Below the pieces are notes generated by a model. It searched no databases and had not been told where the DNA came from. It saw only the letters and a program-made list of their open reading frames with translations. From assembly GCF_016862275.1 (NCBI RefSeq), contig NZ_BOMQ01000036.1:161301-225300 (forward strand): a DNA stretch of 64,000 nucleotides, written 5' to 3'. This stretch comes from Actinoplanes nipponensis. GTDB lineage: Bacteria; Actinomycetota; Actinomycetes; Mycobacteriales; Micromonosporaceae. Positions 14,708 to 23,068 of the stretch are shown one piece after another. Each line of letters begins with the position of its first letter. Within the stretch, counting starts at the first letter, position 1. The position numbers and the translations under genes are program-made.

Positions 14708-15838
14708 TTACAGAAGTTCGAGCACCGTGGCGTTGGCCATTCCGCCGCCCTCGCACATGGTCTGCAGGCCGTAGCGGATGTCCAGCTGTCGCATGTGGTG
14801 GATCATCGTCGTCATGATCCGCGCGCCGGACCCCCCGAGCGGGTGGCCGAGGGCGATCGCCCCGCCGCGCGGGTTGAGGCGGGCGACGTCGGCGCCGGTC
14901 TCCGCCAGCCAGGCCAGCGGCACGGGCGCGAACGCCTCGTTCACCTCGTACACCCCGATGTCGTCCAGGGTGAGTCCCGCCTTGGCGAGCGCCTTCGCGG
15001 TGGCCGGGAGCGGCGCGGTCAGCATGATCACCGGATCGTCGGCCGCCACCACCGCGGTGTGCACCCGGGCCAGCGGCCGCAGGCCGTGCGCGGCCGCCCA
15101 GCGTGAGGTCGTGACGGCCAGGGCGGCGGCGCCGTCGGAGATCTGCGACGCGGACCCGGCGGTGACCACCCCGTCCGGTTTGAACGGCGTCTTGAGGGCG
15201 CCCAGCTTCTCCAGCGTGGTGTCCCGCCGGATGCCCTCGTCCCGGGTGATGCCGCCGACGCCGACGATCTCGGCGTCGAACTCGCCGGCGTCCTGCGCCT
15301 TGGCCGCCGCCGCGTGGCTGGCCAGCGCGTACTCGTCGAGCCGCGACCGGGAGAAGCCCCACCGCTCGGCGATCATCTCGGCCCCCACGCCCTGGTTGAA
15401 GACGGTGGTGCCGTAGCGCGCGGCGATCGCCGTGCCGTACGGGTCGGCGCCGGCCGCGCTGGAGCCCATCGGCACCCGGCTCATCGACTCGACCCCGCCG
15501 GCCACCACCAGATCGGCCTGCCCGGACAGTACGGTCGCCGCCGCGAAGTGCAGCGCCTGCTGGCTGGAGCCGCACTGCCGGTCCATCGTCGTGCCCGGCA
15601 CCGACTCGGGCCAGCCGGCGGCCAGCACGGCGTTGCGGCCGATGTTCCACGACTGCTCACCGACCTGGGAGACACATCCCCACAGCACGTCCTCGACGTC
15701 GGCCGGGTCGAAGCCCGCGCGCTCGGCCAGCGCCTTCAGCACCACCGCCGACAGGTCGACCGGGTGCACCTCCGCCAGCCCGCCGTTGCGCCGCCCGACC
15801 GGCGTGCGCACCGCCCCCACGATCACCGCATCTCGCAT
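14708..15838 (-). CDS. thiolase (acetyl-CoA C-acyltransferase)
   Basis: 376 aa from ATG 15838 (MRDAVIVGAVRTPVGRRNG). Class II thiolase: nucleophile Cys in TTMDRQCGSSQQALHFAA, His in NPRGGAIALGHPLGGSGAR and the second Cys in LQTMCEGGGMANATV, all present; length is normal. It condenses or cleaves 3-ketoacyl-CoA in beta-oxidation or related pathways. TACCGT ends 7 nt before the ATG on the minus strand (leaderless). It is divergent from the next gene with only 37 bp between starts. Confidence 0.92.
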   Translation of the reverse strand: MRDAVIVGAVRTPVGRRNGGLAEVHPVDLSAVVLKALAERAGFDPADVEDVLWGCVSQVGEQSWNIGRNAVLAAGWPESVPGTTMDRQCGSSQQALHFAAATVLSGQADLVVAGGVESMSRVPMGSSAAGADPYGTAIAARYGTTVFNQGVGAEMIAERWGFSRSRLDEYALASHAAAAKAQDAGEFDAEIVGVGGITRDEGIRRDTTLEKLGALKTPFKPDGVVTAGSASQISDGAAALAVTTSRWAAAHGLRPLARVHTAVVAADDPVIMLTAPLPATAKALAKAGLTLDDIGVYEVNEAFAPVPLAWLAETGADVARLNPRGGAIALGHPLGGSGARIMTTMIHHMRQLDIRYGLQTMCEGGGMANATVLELL

Positions 15839-15875
15839 ACTGCCGACGGTACGCCGGACTGCCATAGTGGTGACC

Positions 15876-16298
15876 ATGTCGCCTCTTCAGTGGCGGGTGC
15901 GGCCCGTCCTGCCGATCGCCAAACTGCTCGGTGCGGTGGCCCTGGTGGTGCTGGTCTCGGCGTTCGGCCACGGGGACCCGGTGCAGTGGTTCATCGCGAT
16001 CGCGGTCGCCATCGCGCTGGCCGGCTGGGCGGCCCGCGACCTGATCGCGCCGGTCCGGCTCAGCGCGGACACGAGCGGGATCACCATGGTGGTCGGCCTG
16101 GTCCGGCGCCGGCACGTGGCCTGGCCGCAGATCGAGCGGGTACGGGTGGACCGCCGCGACCGGATGGGCCTGCGCAGCCGGTTCCTGGAGATCGACACGG
16201 GCGAGAGCCTGCACCTGTTCAGCGTGCACGAGCTGGGCACCGAGCCGGAAGAAGTGGCCGAGGCCCTGAACGCGCTGCGGGCCAACGCCCCGCGCTAG
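15876..16298 (+). CDS. membrane protein with PH (bPH2-like) domain
   Basis: 140 aa. Two membrane segments (PIAKLLGAVALVVLVSAFG and VQWFIAIAVAIALAGWAARDL), then a PH-like domain (VRLSADTSGITMVVGLVRRRHVAWPQIERVRV...FLEIDTGESLHLFSVHELG). Common small actinobacterial membrane protein of unknown role. ATG 15876 follows CATAGT by 7 nt (leaderless). Confidence 0.8.
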   Translation: MSPLQWRVRPVLPIAKLLGAVALVVLVSAFGHGDPVQWFIAIAVAIALAGWAARDLIAPVRLSADTSGITMVVGLVRRRHVAWPQIERVRVDRRDRMGLRSRFLEIDTGESLHLFSVHELGTEPEEVAEALNALRANAPR

Positions 16299-16337
16299 GC
16301 GAAATGGGCGGATCTGTCACCTCAGGGCGGGTTCGGC

Positions 16338-16366
16338 GGCGATGATCTTCGGTGGTGGTCATCGCC
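16338..16366 (+). terminator. hairpin between the PH-domain gene and the PASTA gene
   Basis: GGCGATGA (16338-16345) and TCATCGCC (16359-16366) form a perfect 8-bp stem, 40 nt after the stop at 16298 and 24 nt before the next start. It could be a terminator or a leader hairpin. Confidence 0.4.
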
Positions 16367-16389
16367 CCTATCCGTGCTGAGGAAGCGAC

Positions 16390-17664
16390 ATGCGTCTCAC
16401 CCTGCCGTCCCGGACACCGCCCGAGGTGTCGAAAGCGCCCGCGCCCGTGGGGGACGCGCCGGTCGTGTCCCCTGATTCGCGGCTGTTGTCGCCGGGCGGG
16501 GAGGGCGCGGGGTCGCCACTTCGGGCGGGCCGGCTGGGGTGGATCGGCGCACCGGCCGGGCAAGGGCCGGGGCGGATCGGTGGCCCGGCCGAGCAAGGGC
16601 CGGACCGGCCGGGGCGGATCGGTGAACCGGCCGAGGAAGAGCCGGACCCGCTGAGGCGGGTCGGCGGTCCGGCCGAGCAAGGGCCGGCCCCGCTGAGGCG
16701 GGTCGATGGGCGGGCCGAGCGAGGGTCTCGCCGGCCGGGATGGATCGGCGCGCGGGCCGGGCGGATGCGGAACCGGCTGGGATGGATCAGTGGGTCGGCC
16801 GGCCGGGGGTGGGGTCGGCTGGGGTGGATCGGTGCGCCGGCCGGGTGGGACTGGGGCCGGCTCATCCGGAGCCGGGCGGTGGCCGGGACCGTGGCGGCCG
16901 GCATGGCTTTGGTGCTGGTCGCCTTCGGCCTGGGGTGGGGCACGGATGCCGGCCGGCCGGGCGCCGGGCGGGGCGGGGAGAGCGGCAGCGCCCGGGCGGG
17001 TGAAGGACCACGGCACGGCGACACGGCGAGCCGGCCGCACAACAGCCAGGCGGACGGAGGTCGACCAGGCGGGGCCAAGGCCGGCGAACCGGGCAACGCC
17101 GAGGCGGGCGGGCCGGACCGCGACGAGCCGGGTGCGGGCGGGTCAGGCACGGCCCGGCCGGGCGAAGGCCGGCCGGGCGAAGGCCGACCGGGCCGCGGCG
17201 GCGCGGATGCCGGGAACACCGACGTCACGAAGGCCCAGGACCCCGCCGAAAGCGCCGGCCAGCCCGAAGCCGCCCAGGCCGCAGCGGACCGGGCCGCCGC
17301 CGAGAAGGCCGAACGCGCCCGAGCCGCGGCGAACCGGGCCGCCGCCGAACGCGCAGCCGCCGACCGGTCCGCCGCCGAGAAGCTGACCGCGGCCCAGGCC
17401 GCCGACGCACGGGCAGCCGAAGAACGTGCCGCCCGAGCCGGCCCGGAGCGGACCGTCGCCATGCCCGCGCTCGTCGGCCTCAAGCTCACCGACGCGCTGC
17501 GGGCCGCCACCTCAGCGGGCCTGACCGGCGTCTCGATCTGCCGCACGCCCGGCGGCCCCGTCCCGCTCTGGCTGTCCCGCTGGCGGGTCGCCGGTCAGGG
17601 CGTACCGGCCGGCCGCCGGGTCGCCGCGGGCCGGCCGATCTGCCTCTTCGCCAGCCGGTCGTAG
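16390..17664 (+). CDS. repeat-rich single-pass membrane protein with C-terminal PASTA domain
   Basis: 424 aa. Residues about 40-155 are imperfect repeats of Gly/Pro/Arg units such as LGWIGAPAGQGPGRIGGPAE, predicted cytoplasmic and disordered. One membrane helix (AVAGTVAAGMALVLVAFGLGWG, about 161-182) follows, then a Gly-rich stretch, an Ala/Arg/Glu coiled coil (AADRAAAEKAERARAAANRA, about 295-355) and a C-terminal PASTA-like domain (MPALVGLKLTDALRAATSAG...PAGRRVAAGRPICLF). PASTA domains bind peptidoglycan fragments or lipid II; here there is no kinase domain. GAGG lies 7 nt upstream of ATG 16390. The opposite strand is also open across the repeats, but only this strand yields a domain. Confidence 0.75.
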   Translation: MRLTLPSRTPPEVSKAPAPVGDAPVVSPDSRLLSPGGEGAGSPLRAGRLGWIGAPAGQGPGRIGGPAEQGPDRPGRIGEPAEEEPDPLRRVGGPAEQGPAPLRRVDGRAERGSRRPGWIGARAGRMRNRLGWISGSAGRGWGRLGWIGAPAGWDWGRLIRSRAVAGTVAAGMALVLVAFGLGWGTDAGRPGAGRGGESGSARAGEGPRHGDTASRPHNSQADGGRPGGAKAGEPGNAEAGGPDRDEPGAGGSGTARPGEGRPGEGRPGRGGADAGNTDVTKAQDPAESAGQPEAAQAAADRAAAEKAERARAAANRAAAERAAADRSAAEKLTAAQAADARAAEERAARAGPERTVAMPALVGLKLTDALRAATSAGLTGVSICRTPGGPVPLWLSRWRVAGQGVPAGRRVAAGRPICLFASRS

Positions 17665-17669
17665 GCGGC

Positions 17670-18584
17670 TCAGCCCGTCAGCGCCAGTGTGCGGTAGACG
17701 GCCAGCAGCAACAGGATCACCAGCACCGCCGCGCAGCCGACCCCCTGCACGAGGTTGCGCCTCTCCCGCGGCGCGTACGCCAGGATCGCCGCCACCGCCG
17801 CGCCCACCGCCAGGCCGCCGAGGTGCCCGGCGACCGAGATGTTGGAGACCACGAAGGTGAACACGACGTTGATGACGATGATCGGCAGGATCGGCGCGAC
17901 GCTCTGATTGAGGCGTTTGAGCAGCACGAAGATGGCCGCCATCAGGCCGAAGACGGCGGTGGAGGCGCCCGCGGTCATGCCGTTCGGCGCCGCGAACAGG
18001 TACGCCGCCACGTTGCCGCCCAGCCCGGCCAGCAGGTAGAGCCCGACGAAGCGGAGCGGGCCGAGCACCCTCTCGATGTCGCGCCCGAGGATCCACAGGG
18101 CGTACATGTTCATCAGCAGGTGCAGCACGCCGTAGTGCAGGAACATCGCGGTGAACAGGCGGTACCACTCGCCGTGGGCGATGCCGTGCGGGACGACGTC
18201 GCCGGCCGGGCCGTACACGGCGGAGCCGAGCACCGCGCCCCACTCGGTGAGCGGGGTGCTGCCGCCCAGCAGCCCGCCCCAGCCGCCCCCGGCGACCGCG
18301 TTGGCGCCGCCGCTCAGGATCGAGACGAGCATCACGACGACGTTGATGCCGACGAGCGCCTTGGTGACCGTGCCGGCGCGGCCGGCCACGCGGCCGCCGA
18401 AGGCGGTACGGGCCGGCCGCTGCGTGCGCCGGCCCTGGGCGACGCACTCCGGGCACTGGTGACCCACCGAGGCCTCGTTCATGCAGTCCGGGCAGATGGG
18501 CCGCTCGCAGCGGGTGCAGCGGACGTAGGTCTCTTTCGACGGATGTCGGTAACAGACCGGTGCCGTCACCGGAGACTCACTCAT
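17670..18584 (-). CDS. rhomboid family intramembrane serine protease
   Basis: 304 aa. The N-terminal cytosolic zinc-binding segment has C11, C23, C26, C31, C34, C44, C47 and H42, B-box-like. Six or seven membrane helices follow. The catalytic Ser208 is in GASTAVFG and His254 in AGHLGG; Asn159 in HLLMNMY helps form the oxyanion hole. It cleaves membrane proteins within the bilayer. ATG 18584 is preceded by TACCGT with 6 nt spacing (leaderless). It precedes cyclophilin and DUF5324 genes, a neighbourhood known near the origin in other actinomycetes. Confidence 0.93.
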   Translation of the reverse strand: MSESPVTAPVCYRHPSKETYVRCTRCERPICPDCMNEASVGHQCPECVAQGRRTQRPARTAFGGRVAGRAGTVTKALVGINVVVMLVSILSGGANAVAGGGWGGLLGGSTPLTEWGAVLGSAVYGPAGDVVPHGIAHGEWYRLFTAMFLHYGVLHLLMNMYALWILGRDIERVLGPLRFVGLYLLAGLGGNVAAYLFAAPNGMTAGASTAVFGLMAAIFVLLKRLNQSVAPILPIIVINVVFTFVVSNISVAGHLGGLAVGAAVAAILAYAPRERRNLVQGVGCAAVLVILLLLAVYRTLALTG

Positions 18585-18615
18585 GCCCCAACGGTACCCG
18601 GACGGGGTAACGGAA

Positions 18616-19140
18616 CTACGCGCGCTCGATCTCCACGCGCTCCACCACGACGTCCTCGCGGGGACGGTCGCCGGGACCCGTCGGCGTGGTCGCGATCGAG
18701 TCGACGACCTTGGCCGACGCCTCGTCCGCCACCTGGCCGAAGATCGTGTGCCGGCGGTTGAGGTGCGGGGTGGGGCTGACCGTGATGAAGAACTGCGAGC
18801 CGTTGGTGCCCGGGCCCGCGTTCGCCATGGCGAGCAGGTACGGGCGGTCGAACTGCAGCTCGGGGTGGAACTCGTCGGCGAACTGGAAGCCGGGGCCGCC
18901 GCGCCCGGTGCCGGTCGGGTCGCCCAGCTGGATCATGAAGTTGGCGATGACGCGGTGCGAGATCGTGCCGTCGTAGTACGGGCCGCTGCCCTTCTGGCCG
19001 GTCCGCGGGTCGACGTAGTCCTTGGTGCCCTCCGCGAGCTCCACGAAGTTGCGCACGGTCGCCGGCGCGTGGTCCGGGAAGAGCTGGAGCCGGATCGGGC
19101 CGTGATTGGTGTGCAGGGTGGCGTAAAGAGTCTCGGCCAC
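18616..19140 (-). CDS. cyclophilin-type peptidyl-prolyl cis-trans isomerase
   Basis: 174 aa, GTG start: VAETLYATLHTNHGPIRLQL. Cyclophilin core with FHRV-like ISHRVIANFMIQLGDPTGTG, GPGTNGSQFFITVSPTPHLN and HTIFGQVADE; no signal peptide, so cytosolic. It catalyses proline isomerisation in protein folding. The start is GTG 19140 because GGGAG lies 5 nt upstream; the in-frame ATG at 19152 overlaps that site. Confidence 0.94.
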   Translation of the reverse strand: MAETLYATLHTNHGPIRLQLFPDHAPATVRNFVELAEGTKDYVDPRTGQKGSGPYYDGTISHRVIANFMIQLGDPTGTGRGGPGFQFADEFHPELQFDRPYLLAMANAGPGTNGSQFFITVSPTPHLNRRHTIFGQVADEASAKVVDSIATTPTGPGDRPREDVVVERVEIERA

Positions 19141-19302
19141 GGGTACTCCCATCAGTGTCGCGGTCGCCGGTCCGCTACGTCGGGGCCGGCGCTGGACAGT
19201 TCTTTTGCAGTTCGGATCCTCCCCCATGTGTCTGATCCGGCTACGCGGGGGTACCCAAGAGGGCAACATGTCGTGGGAGAGAACCACAGGAGGTGGGCAC
19301 TG

Positions 19303-20028
19303 GTGTTCGCAACGATGCGACGGAAGAACCGCAGCGCGAAGATGAAGAGCGAGCTCGGTCAGAGCGTTGATCACTTCAAGCGTGCGGCCTCGATCGCCGC
19401 GCAGGAGACCAGCGCGACCGTGGGTCCCAAGTTCTATGCCGCGCGTGATCGCGTGCAGCCGACGGCCAGCAAGGCCAAGGATGCCGCGTCGACCAGCTGG
19501 GAGAGCGCCCTCGCGACGCTGACTCCGCTGGTCGCTGCCGCGACCGAGAAGGCGCAGCAGGTGAGCCGGACGACGGCCAAGGCGAGCAAGAAGGAAGCCA
19601 AGGCCAGCCGCAAGGACGCGAAGAAGAACGCGAAGAAGCTCGAGAAGCGCGCCAACAAGACGCTGGGCCGCAAGCAGAAGGGCAAGAGCTCCAAGCTCGG
19701 CACCCTGCTGGTGGCCGGCGCGGCGGTCGGCGCCGCGGGCGCGTACGTGGTCCGTAAGCGTCGCCAGCAGCAGTGGGACGAGTACGACCCGAACCCGACC
19801 TCGCCGACCCGGAGCACGGCCAGCACCCAGGCCACGTTCCCGCCGGCCGACATCTCGGGTCCCTCGGGCTTCGTCACGCCGGTGGACGAGACCACCCCGG
19901 CCGTCGGGGCCGTCGGCTCCGACCCGGCCGTCGAGGTCGACGTCGACACGGCCGACCAGACCTCTTCGGCGCAGCACAGCCCGAAGGTGGCCCGGCTGGC
20001 CGGCGGCCAGAACAGCACCAAGAACTGA
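19303..20028 (+). CDS. DUF5324-family membrane-associated protein
   Basis: 241 aa. Long helical N-terminal part rich in Ala, Lys and Ser (LGQSVDHFKRAASIAAQETS, then KASKKEAKASRKDAKKNAKK), a single hydrophobic segment (LGTLLVAGAAVGAAGAYVV) followed by RKRRQQQW, and an acidic Pro/Thr-rich tail. Resembles DUF5324 proteins that neighbour cyclophilin in actinomycetes; the long amphipathic helices suggest membrane or DNA contact, function unknown. GTG 19303 was chosen because AGGAGG lies 9 nt upstream. Confidence 0.75.
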   Translation: MFATMRRKNRSAKMKSELGQSVDHFKRAASIAAQETSATVGPKFYAARDRVQPTASKAKDAASTSWESALATLTPLVAAATEKAQQVSRTTAKASKKEAKASRKDAKKNAKKLEKRANKTLGRKQKGKSSKLGTLLVAGAAVGAAGAYVVRKRRQQQWDEYDPNPTSPTRSTASTQATFPPADISGPSGFVTPVDETTPAVGAVGSDPAVEVDVDTADQTSSAQHSPKVARLAGGQNSTKN

Positions 20029-20050
20029 CCCCGGTTCCGCAGTTCGAGCA

Positions 20051-20087
20051 GGCGGGTGGGCGCTCCGCGAGGAGTCGTCCGCCCGCC
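20051..20087. terminator. terminator between convergent genes
   Basis: GGCGGGTGGGCG (20051-20062) pairs with CGTCCGCCCGCC (20076-20087) over 12 bp with two G-T pairs, in the 70-bp gap between the DUF5324 stop and the end of the convergent eccB gene. Confidence 0.55.
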
Positions 20088-20098
20088 TCGCTGCGTCC

Positions 20099-21553
20099 TC
20101 AGCCCTCCGTGGAGTCGCTGCGGCGGGCCCGGACCGGGTCCAGCGCCGGCCCCTGCGGCAGCAGCGAGACCAGCTGGCCGGGGATCGACACGGGCGGCAC
20201 GCCGCCGTACCCGAGCCGGGGCAGCACATCGCGGTTCGCCACCGGATAGCGCCGGCCGGTGTCCGTCACGATGCTGACCGTGCCGGTGCCCGCCGGCGCG
20301 GTGGGTGAGGCGGCGGCGACGACCAGCGCCCCCTTGCCCCGCGGCACGTACACCGAGTCGGCCTGCACGCCGCCGGGCACGGCCGGCGCCCCGGTGACCG
20401 GGTTGCCGGGGGGCGTGGTCGGGCCGATGCGGATGGTGACCGGGGCCTTCTGATCTCCGCCGGCGTAGCTGAGGCACACCTGCTCGGGGCCGTTGAGCAG
20501 CACCGGAACGGCCGGCGGCAGACCCGCGGCGGCGGCGGCGGAGACGAGCTGGGTGTCGGAGTGCGGCAGGCTGCTGTAGAGGTTGAGCTCGATGTCGCGG
20601 CTGTCGTACGCCTCGGGGTCGACCTGCATCAGCCGGGCCTGCACGTCGGTGAGGTCGGCCACCCCGTCGCTGAGCACCGCGCCCCACTTGTCCGTACCGC
20701 TGGCATCGCCGCGGATCCGCAGCAGCTGGCCGATCTCGAAGTCGTCGATGGCCGGCGACGGGTCGCCGAAGTCGCGGATCGCCGGCGGCTTGAGGTCGGG
20801 CCCGATCGGCACCGCGTTGATCCAGGCGGCCGCCACCTCCAGCGGCTGCTGGTTCCAGCCCAGGAAGGACTGGGTCCGCTGGAGCCGGCCGGCCGGGATC
20901 AGGAAACGCTTGTTGTTGTAGACCAGGTAGGTGCGCCCGGACGGGTCGGCCACCAGCAGTCCGCGCAGGTCGGCGGCGGGCGTGTCGGCGCGCGGCACCG
21001 GCAGCACGGTGCCGTCCGACGGTGCGCCACCGACCATGAGCAGGCTCTGCGTCGCGGTGCCGGAGCCGGCGTCGGCCGGCGTCCGCGAGCACACCGTCCA
21101 CACCTTGTCGACCAGCCCGCCCTTGGCGGCCGGCAGCGAGTCGGGCGCGTCCGGGATGCCCAGCGGGTCACCCAGCGGCACCTCGGCCAGGCTCTGCGAC
21201 GAGGCCTCGACCATCTGGGGCTCGGCGGCGTTGGCGATGAGCAGGGCCGAGCTGTAGTTGAGCACCGGGTGCATCCGGTCGTCGGACTTGAGGTAGACGA
21301 AGCGGGCGCCCGAGCCCTTCTCCAGGAAGACCACGGCCTCGTTGCGCGGCTCGACCGAGCTGCGGCCCTTGAGCAGGCCGTAGACCGCCGCGCCGCCGAC
21401 CGCGAGCGACGCCACGACCAGGCTGATCAGGGCGGCGCTGCCGGCCCGGCGCAGCGGCGAGCGGTGCGGATCGGGGTCGTGGCTGACCAGCGCGGCCACC
21501 ACCCGCTGCTGCGAGTACTGGTACGAGTGCAGCTGATCCTGGCGTGACGGCAC
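20099..21553 (-). CDS. eccB: type VII secretion system core protein EccB
   Basis: 484 aa, GTG start, MPSRQDQLHSYQYSQQRVVA (the typical EccB N-terminus), one membrane helix (AALISLVVASLAVGGAAVYGLL, about 39-60) and a large extracytoplasmic domain with FVYLKSDDRMHPVLNYSSAL, DLRGLLVADPSGRTYLVYNN, the DSRDIELNLYSSLP region and VCLSYAGGD. EccB is a structural component of the ESX/T7SS membrane complex. GGGGAGG lies 8 nt upstream. No other ESX gene is in the window, so the remaining components must be elsewhere. Confidence 0.92.
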   Translation of the reverse strand: MPSRQDQLHSYQYSQQRVVAALVSHDPDPHRSPLRRAGSAALISLVVASLAVGGAAVYGLLKGRSSVEPRNEAVVFLEKGSGARFVYLKSDDRMHPVLNYSSALLIANAAEPQMVEASSQSLAEVPLGDPLGIPDAPDSLPAAKGGLVDKVWTVCSRTPADAGSGTATQSLLMVGGAPSDGTVLPVPRADTPAADLRGLLVADPSGRTYLVYNNKRFLIPAGRLQRTQSFLGWNQQPLEVAAAWINAVPIGPDLKPPAIRDFGDPSPAIDDFEIGQLLRIRGDASGTDKWGAVLSDGVADLTDVQARLMQVDPEAYDSRDIELNLYSSLPHSDTQLVSAAAAAGLPPAVPVLLNGPEQVCLSYAGGDQKAPVTIRIGPTTPPGNPVTGAPAVPGGVQADSVYVPRGKGALVVAAASPTAPAGTGTVSIVTDTGRRYPVANRDVLPRLGYGGVPPVSIPGQLVSLLPQGPALDPVRARRSDSTEG

Positions 21554-21617
21554 GCGGCTTCCCTCCCCAGGGCGACTCCGTCACTGTAAAGGGCGACCGG
21601 CGGGGCCGGGGGGCGGG

Positions 21618-22757
21618 TCAGAGCCAGCCGTTGCGGCGGAACGCCCGGTAGAGCAGCACCGAGATGCCCAGCATGAGCAGGAAGACGACCGGATAGCCGT
21701 ACGGCCAGCTCTGCTCCGGCATGTGCACGAAGTTCATGCCCTCGACGCCGGCGACGGCCGTCCAGACCGTGGCGATGCCGGCCCAGGCCGCGATCTTGCG
21801 CATGTCGTTGTTCTGGTCGACCGTGACCTGGGCCAGCCGCGCTTGCAGGATGGAGTTCAGCAGGTCGTCGTACGAGGACACCTGCTCGACCGTCCGGGTC
21901 AGGTGGTCCTGCACGTCCCGGAAGTACCGCCGGATCTCCTTGGGGACCTGCCGGCTCTGCGGCGAGGTGATCGTGGCCAGCGGCCGCTGCAGCGGCACCA
22001 CCGCCCGGCGGAATTCCACGATCTCGCGCTTCATCTGGTAGATCTGCTGCACCGGGCTGCCGCTGTCGCGGGAGAACGCGCCCTCCTCGATGATGTCGAG
22101 GTCGGCCTCGACCTGGTCGGCCACCGCGATGTACGCGTCCACCACCCGGTCGGTCACCGCGTAGGCGACCGCCCACGGGCCCTGGGCGAGCAGCTCGCTG
22201 CGGGCTTCCATGTCGGCCCGCACCGGCGCCAGCCGCGCGGCGTCGCCGTGCCGGACCGTGATGACGAAGCGCTCGCCCACGAACAGCATCATCTGGCCGG
22301 TCTCGACCACCTGCGAGGTCTCGGTCAGCTCGCCGTGCGGCACGTAGCGGGCGGTCCGCAGCACCAGGAAGTGGACCGCGCCGAACTGCTCCAACTTGGG
22401 CCGCTGCTCGGCCTTGACCGCGTCCTCGACGGCCAACTCGTGCAGGTCGTACGTGCGCGCGACGGCGGCCATCTCGTCGGCCGTGGGCTCGTGCAGCCCC
22501 AGCCACACGAATGCGTTCTCCCGGCTGCACGCCTCGCGCAGCGCCTCGTCCGGGGTGAAGTCGCCCGGCTCGCGCTTGCCCTCGACGTAGACGCCGCAGT
22601 CCATCACGGCGCTGCCGTGATAGGGCCGGCCGGAGTCGTCGGGCCGGCCCTCGGGGGCGCCGAGGAACCGGTTCATCGCCCGGACCGGGGCGGTCCACGC
22701 CCGCGACAGCGACCGGTTCACACCGGTGCCCCGGTTGCGGCGCGCACTCTCGCTCAT
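21618..22757 (-). CDS. corA: CorA family magnesium/cobalt transporter
   Basis: 379 aa, MSESARRNRGTGVNRS. N-terminal cytosolic funnel domain with LHEPTADEMAAVARTYDLHE and LAVEDAVKAEQRPKLEQFG, long stalk helix, and two C-terminal membrane helices with the pore motif GMN in VEGMNFVHMPE. The end (LLMLGISVLLYRAFRRNGWL) has the usual basic tail. Start ATG 22757 has GGGGGAGG 5 nt upstream; an in-frame ATG 15 nt earlier overlaps that site. Confidence 0.93.
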   Translation of the reverse strand: MSESARRNRGTGVNRSLSRAWTAPVRAMNRFLGAPEGRPDDSGRPYHGSAVMDCGVYVEGKREPGDFTPDEALREACSRENAFVWLGLHEPTADEMAAVARTYDLHELAVEDAVKAEQRPKLEQFGAVHFLVLRTARYVPHGELTETSQVVETGQMMLFVGERFVITVRHGDAARLAPVRADMEARSELLAQGPWAVAYAVTDRVVDAYIAVADQVEADLDIIEEGAFSRDSGSPVQQIYQMKREIVEFRRAVVPLQRPLATITSPQSRQVPKEIRRYFRDVQDHLTRTVEQVSSYDDLLNSILQARLAQVTVDQNNDMRKIAAWAGIATVWTAVAGVEGMNFVHMPEQSWPYGYPVVFLLMLGISVLLYRAFRRNGWL

Positions 22758-23068
22758 GGCTGCCTCCCCCAAAGGTGATGTCGGCTCGGCCCTCGTAGTG
22801 AGGCCCGCCCGAGGCTACGCCCGTTACCTTTCCGGCCGCGCCACACACCTGCGCCTCGGCAGGGTGGCGCCGGACGGACCGGCCGCATTTCGGGGGGTGA
22901 AGGTGCGATCGGCCCGCCCGGCGCCGGGGGGCGGGGGTGGGTGTCAACGCGCCGGGCCGCATGGTCATGCAGCCGGTGCAGCAGCATTGTGAGCCGAACG
23001 CCGGTCCTGGGGAAACCCGAGACCGGCGTTCGGAGCACAGTGTCGGAAACCCGACAGTCGGGCAGGTA
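22758..23068. other. intergenic region upstream of corA
   Basis: 311 bp containing the corA promoter region (minus strand) and the terminator of the aminotransferase gene. CCTCGTAGTGAGGCCCGCCCGAGG-like inverted sequences lie about 40-60 nt upstream of corA and might be a leader structure, but I cannot identify a known magnesium riboswitch. No gene seen. Confidence 0.4.
22994..23033 (-). terminator. strong hairpin terminator of the aminotransferase gene
   Basis: A perfect stem of about 13 bp, CCGAACGCCGGTC (ending 23006) with GACCGGCGTTCGG (from 23021), 36 nt beyond the aminotransferase stop at 23069. No T-run. Confidence 0.75.

Noticed and set aside
16368..17546. Minus-strand frame over the PASTA gene
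   Set aside because: Only the plus strand gives a membrane helix, coiled coil and PASTA-like domain, with a ribosome site.
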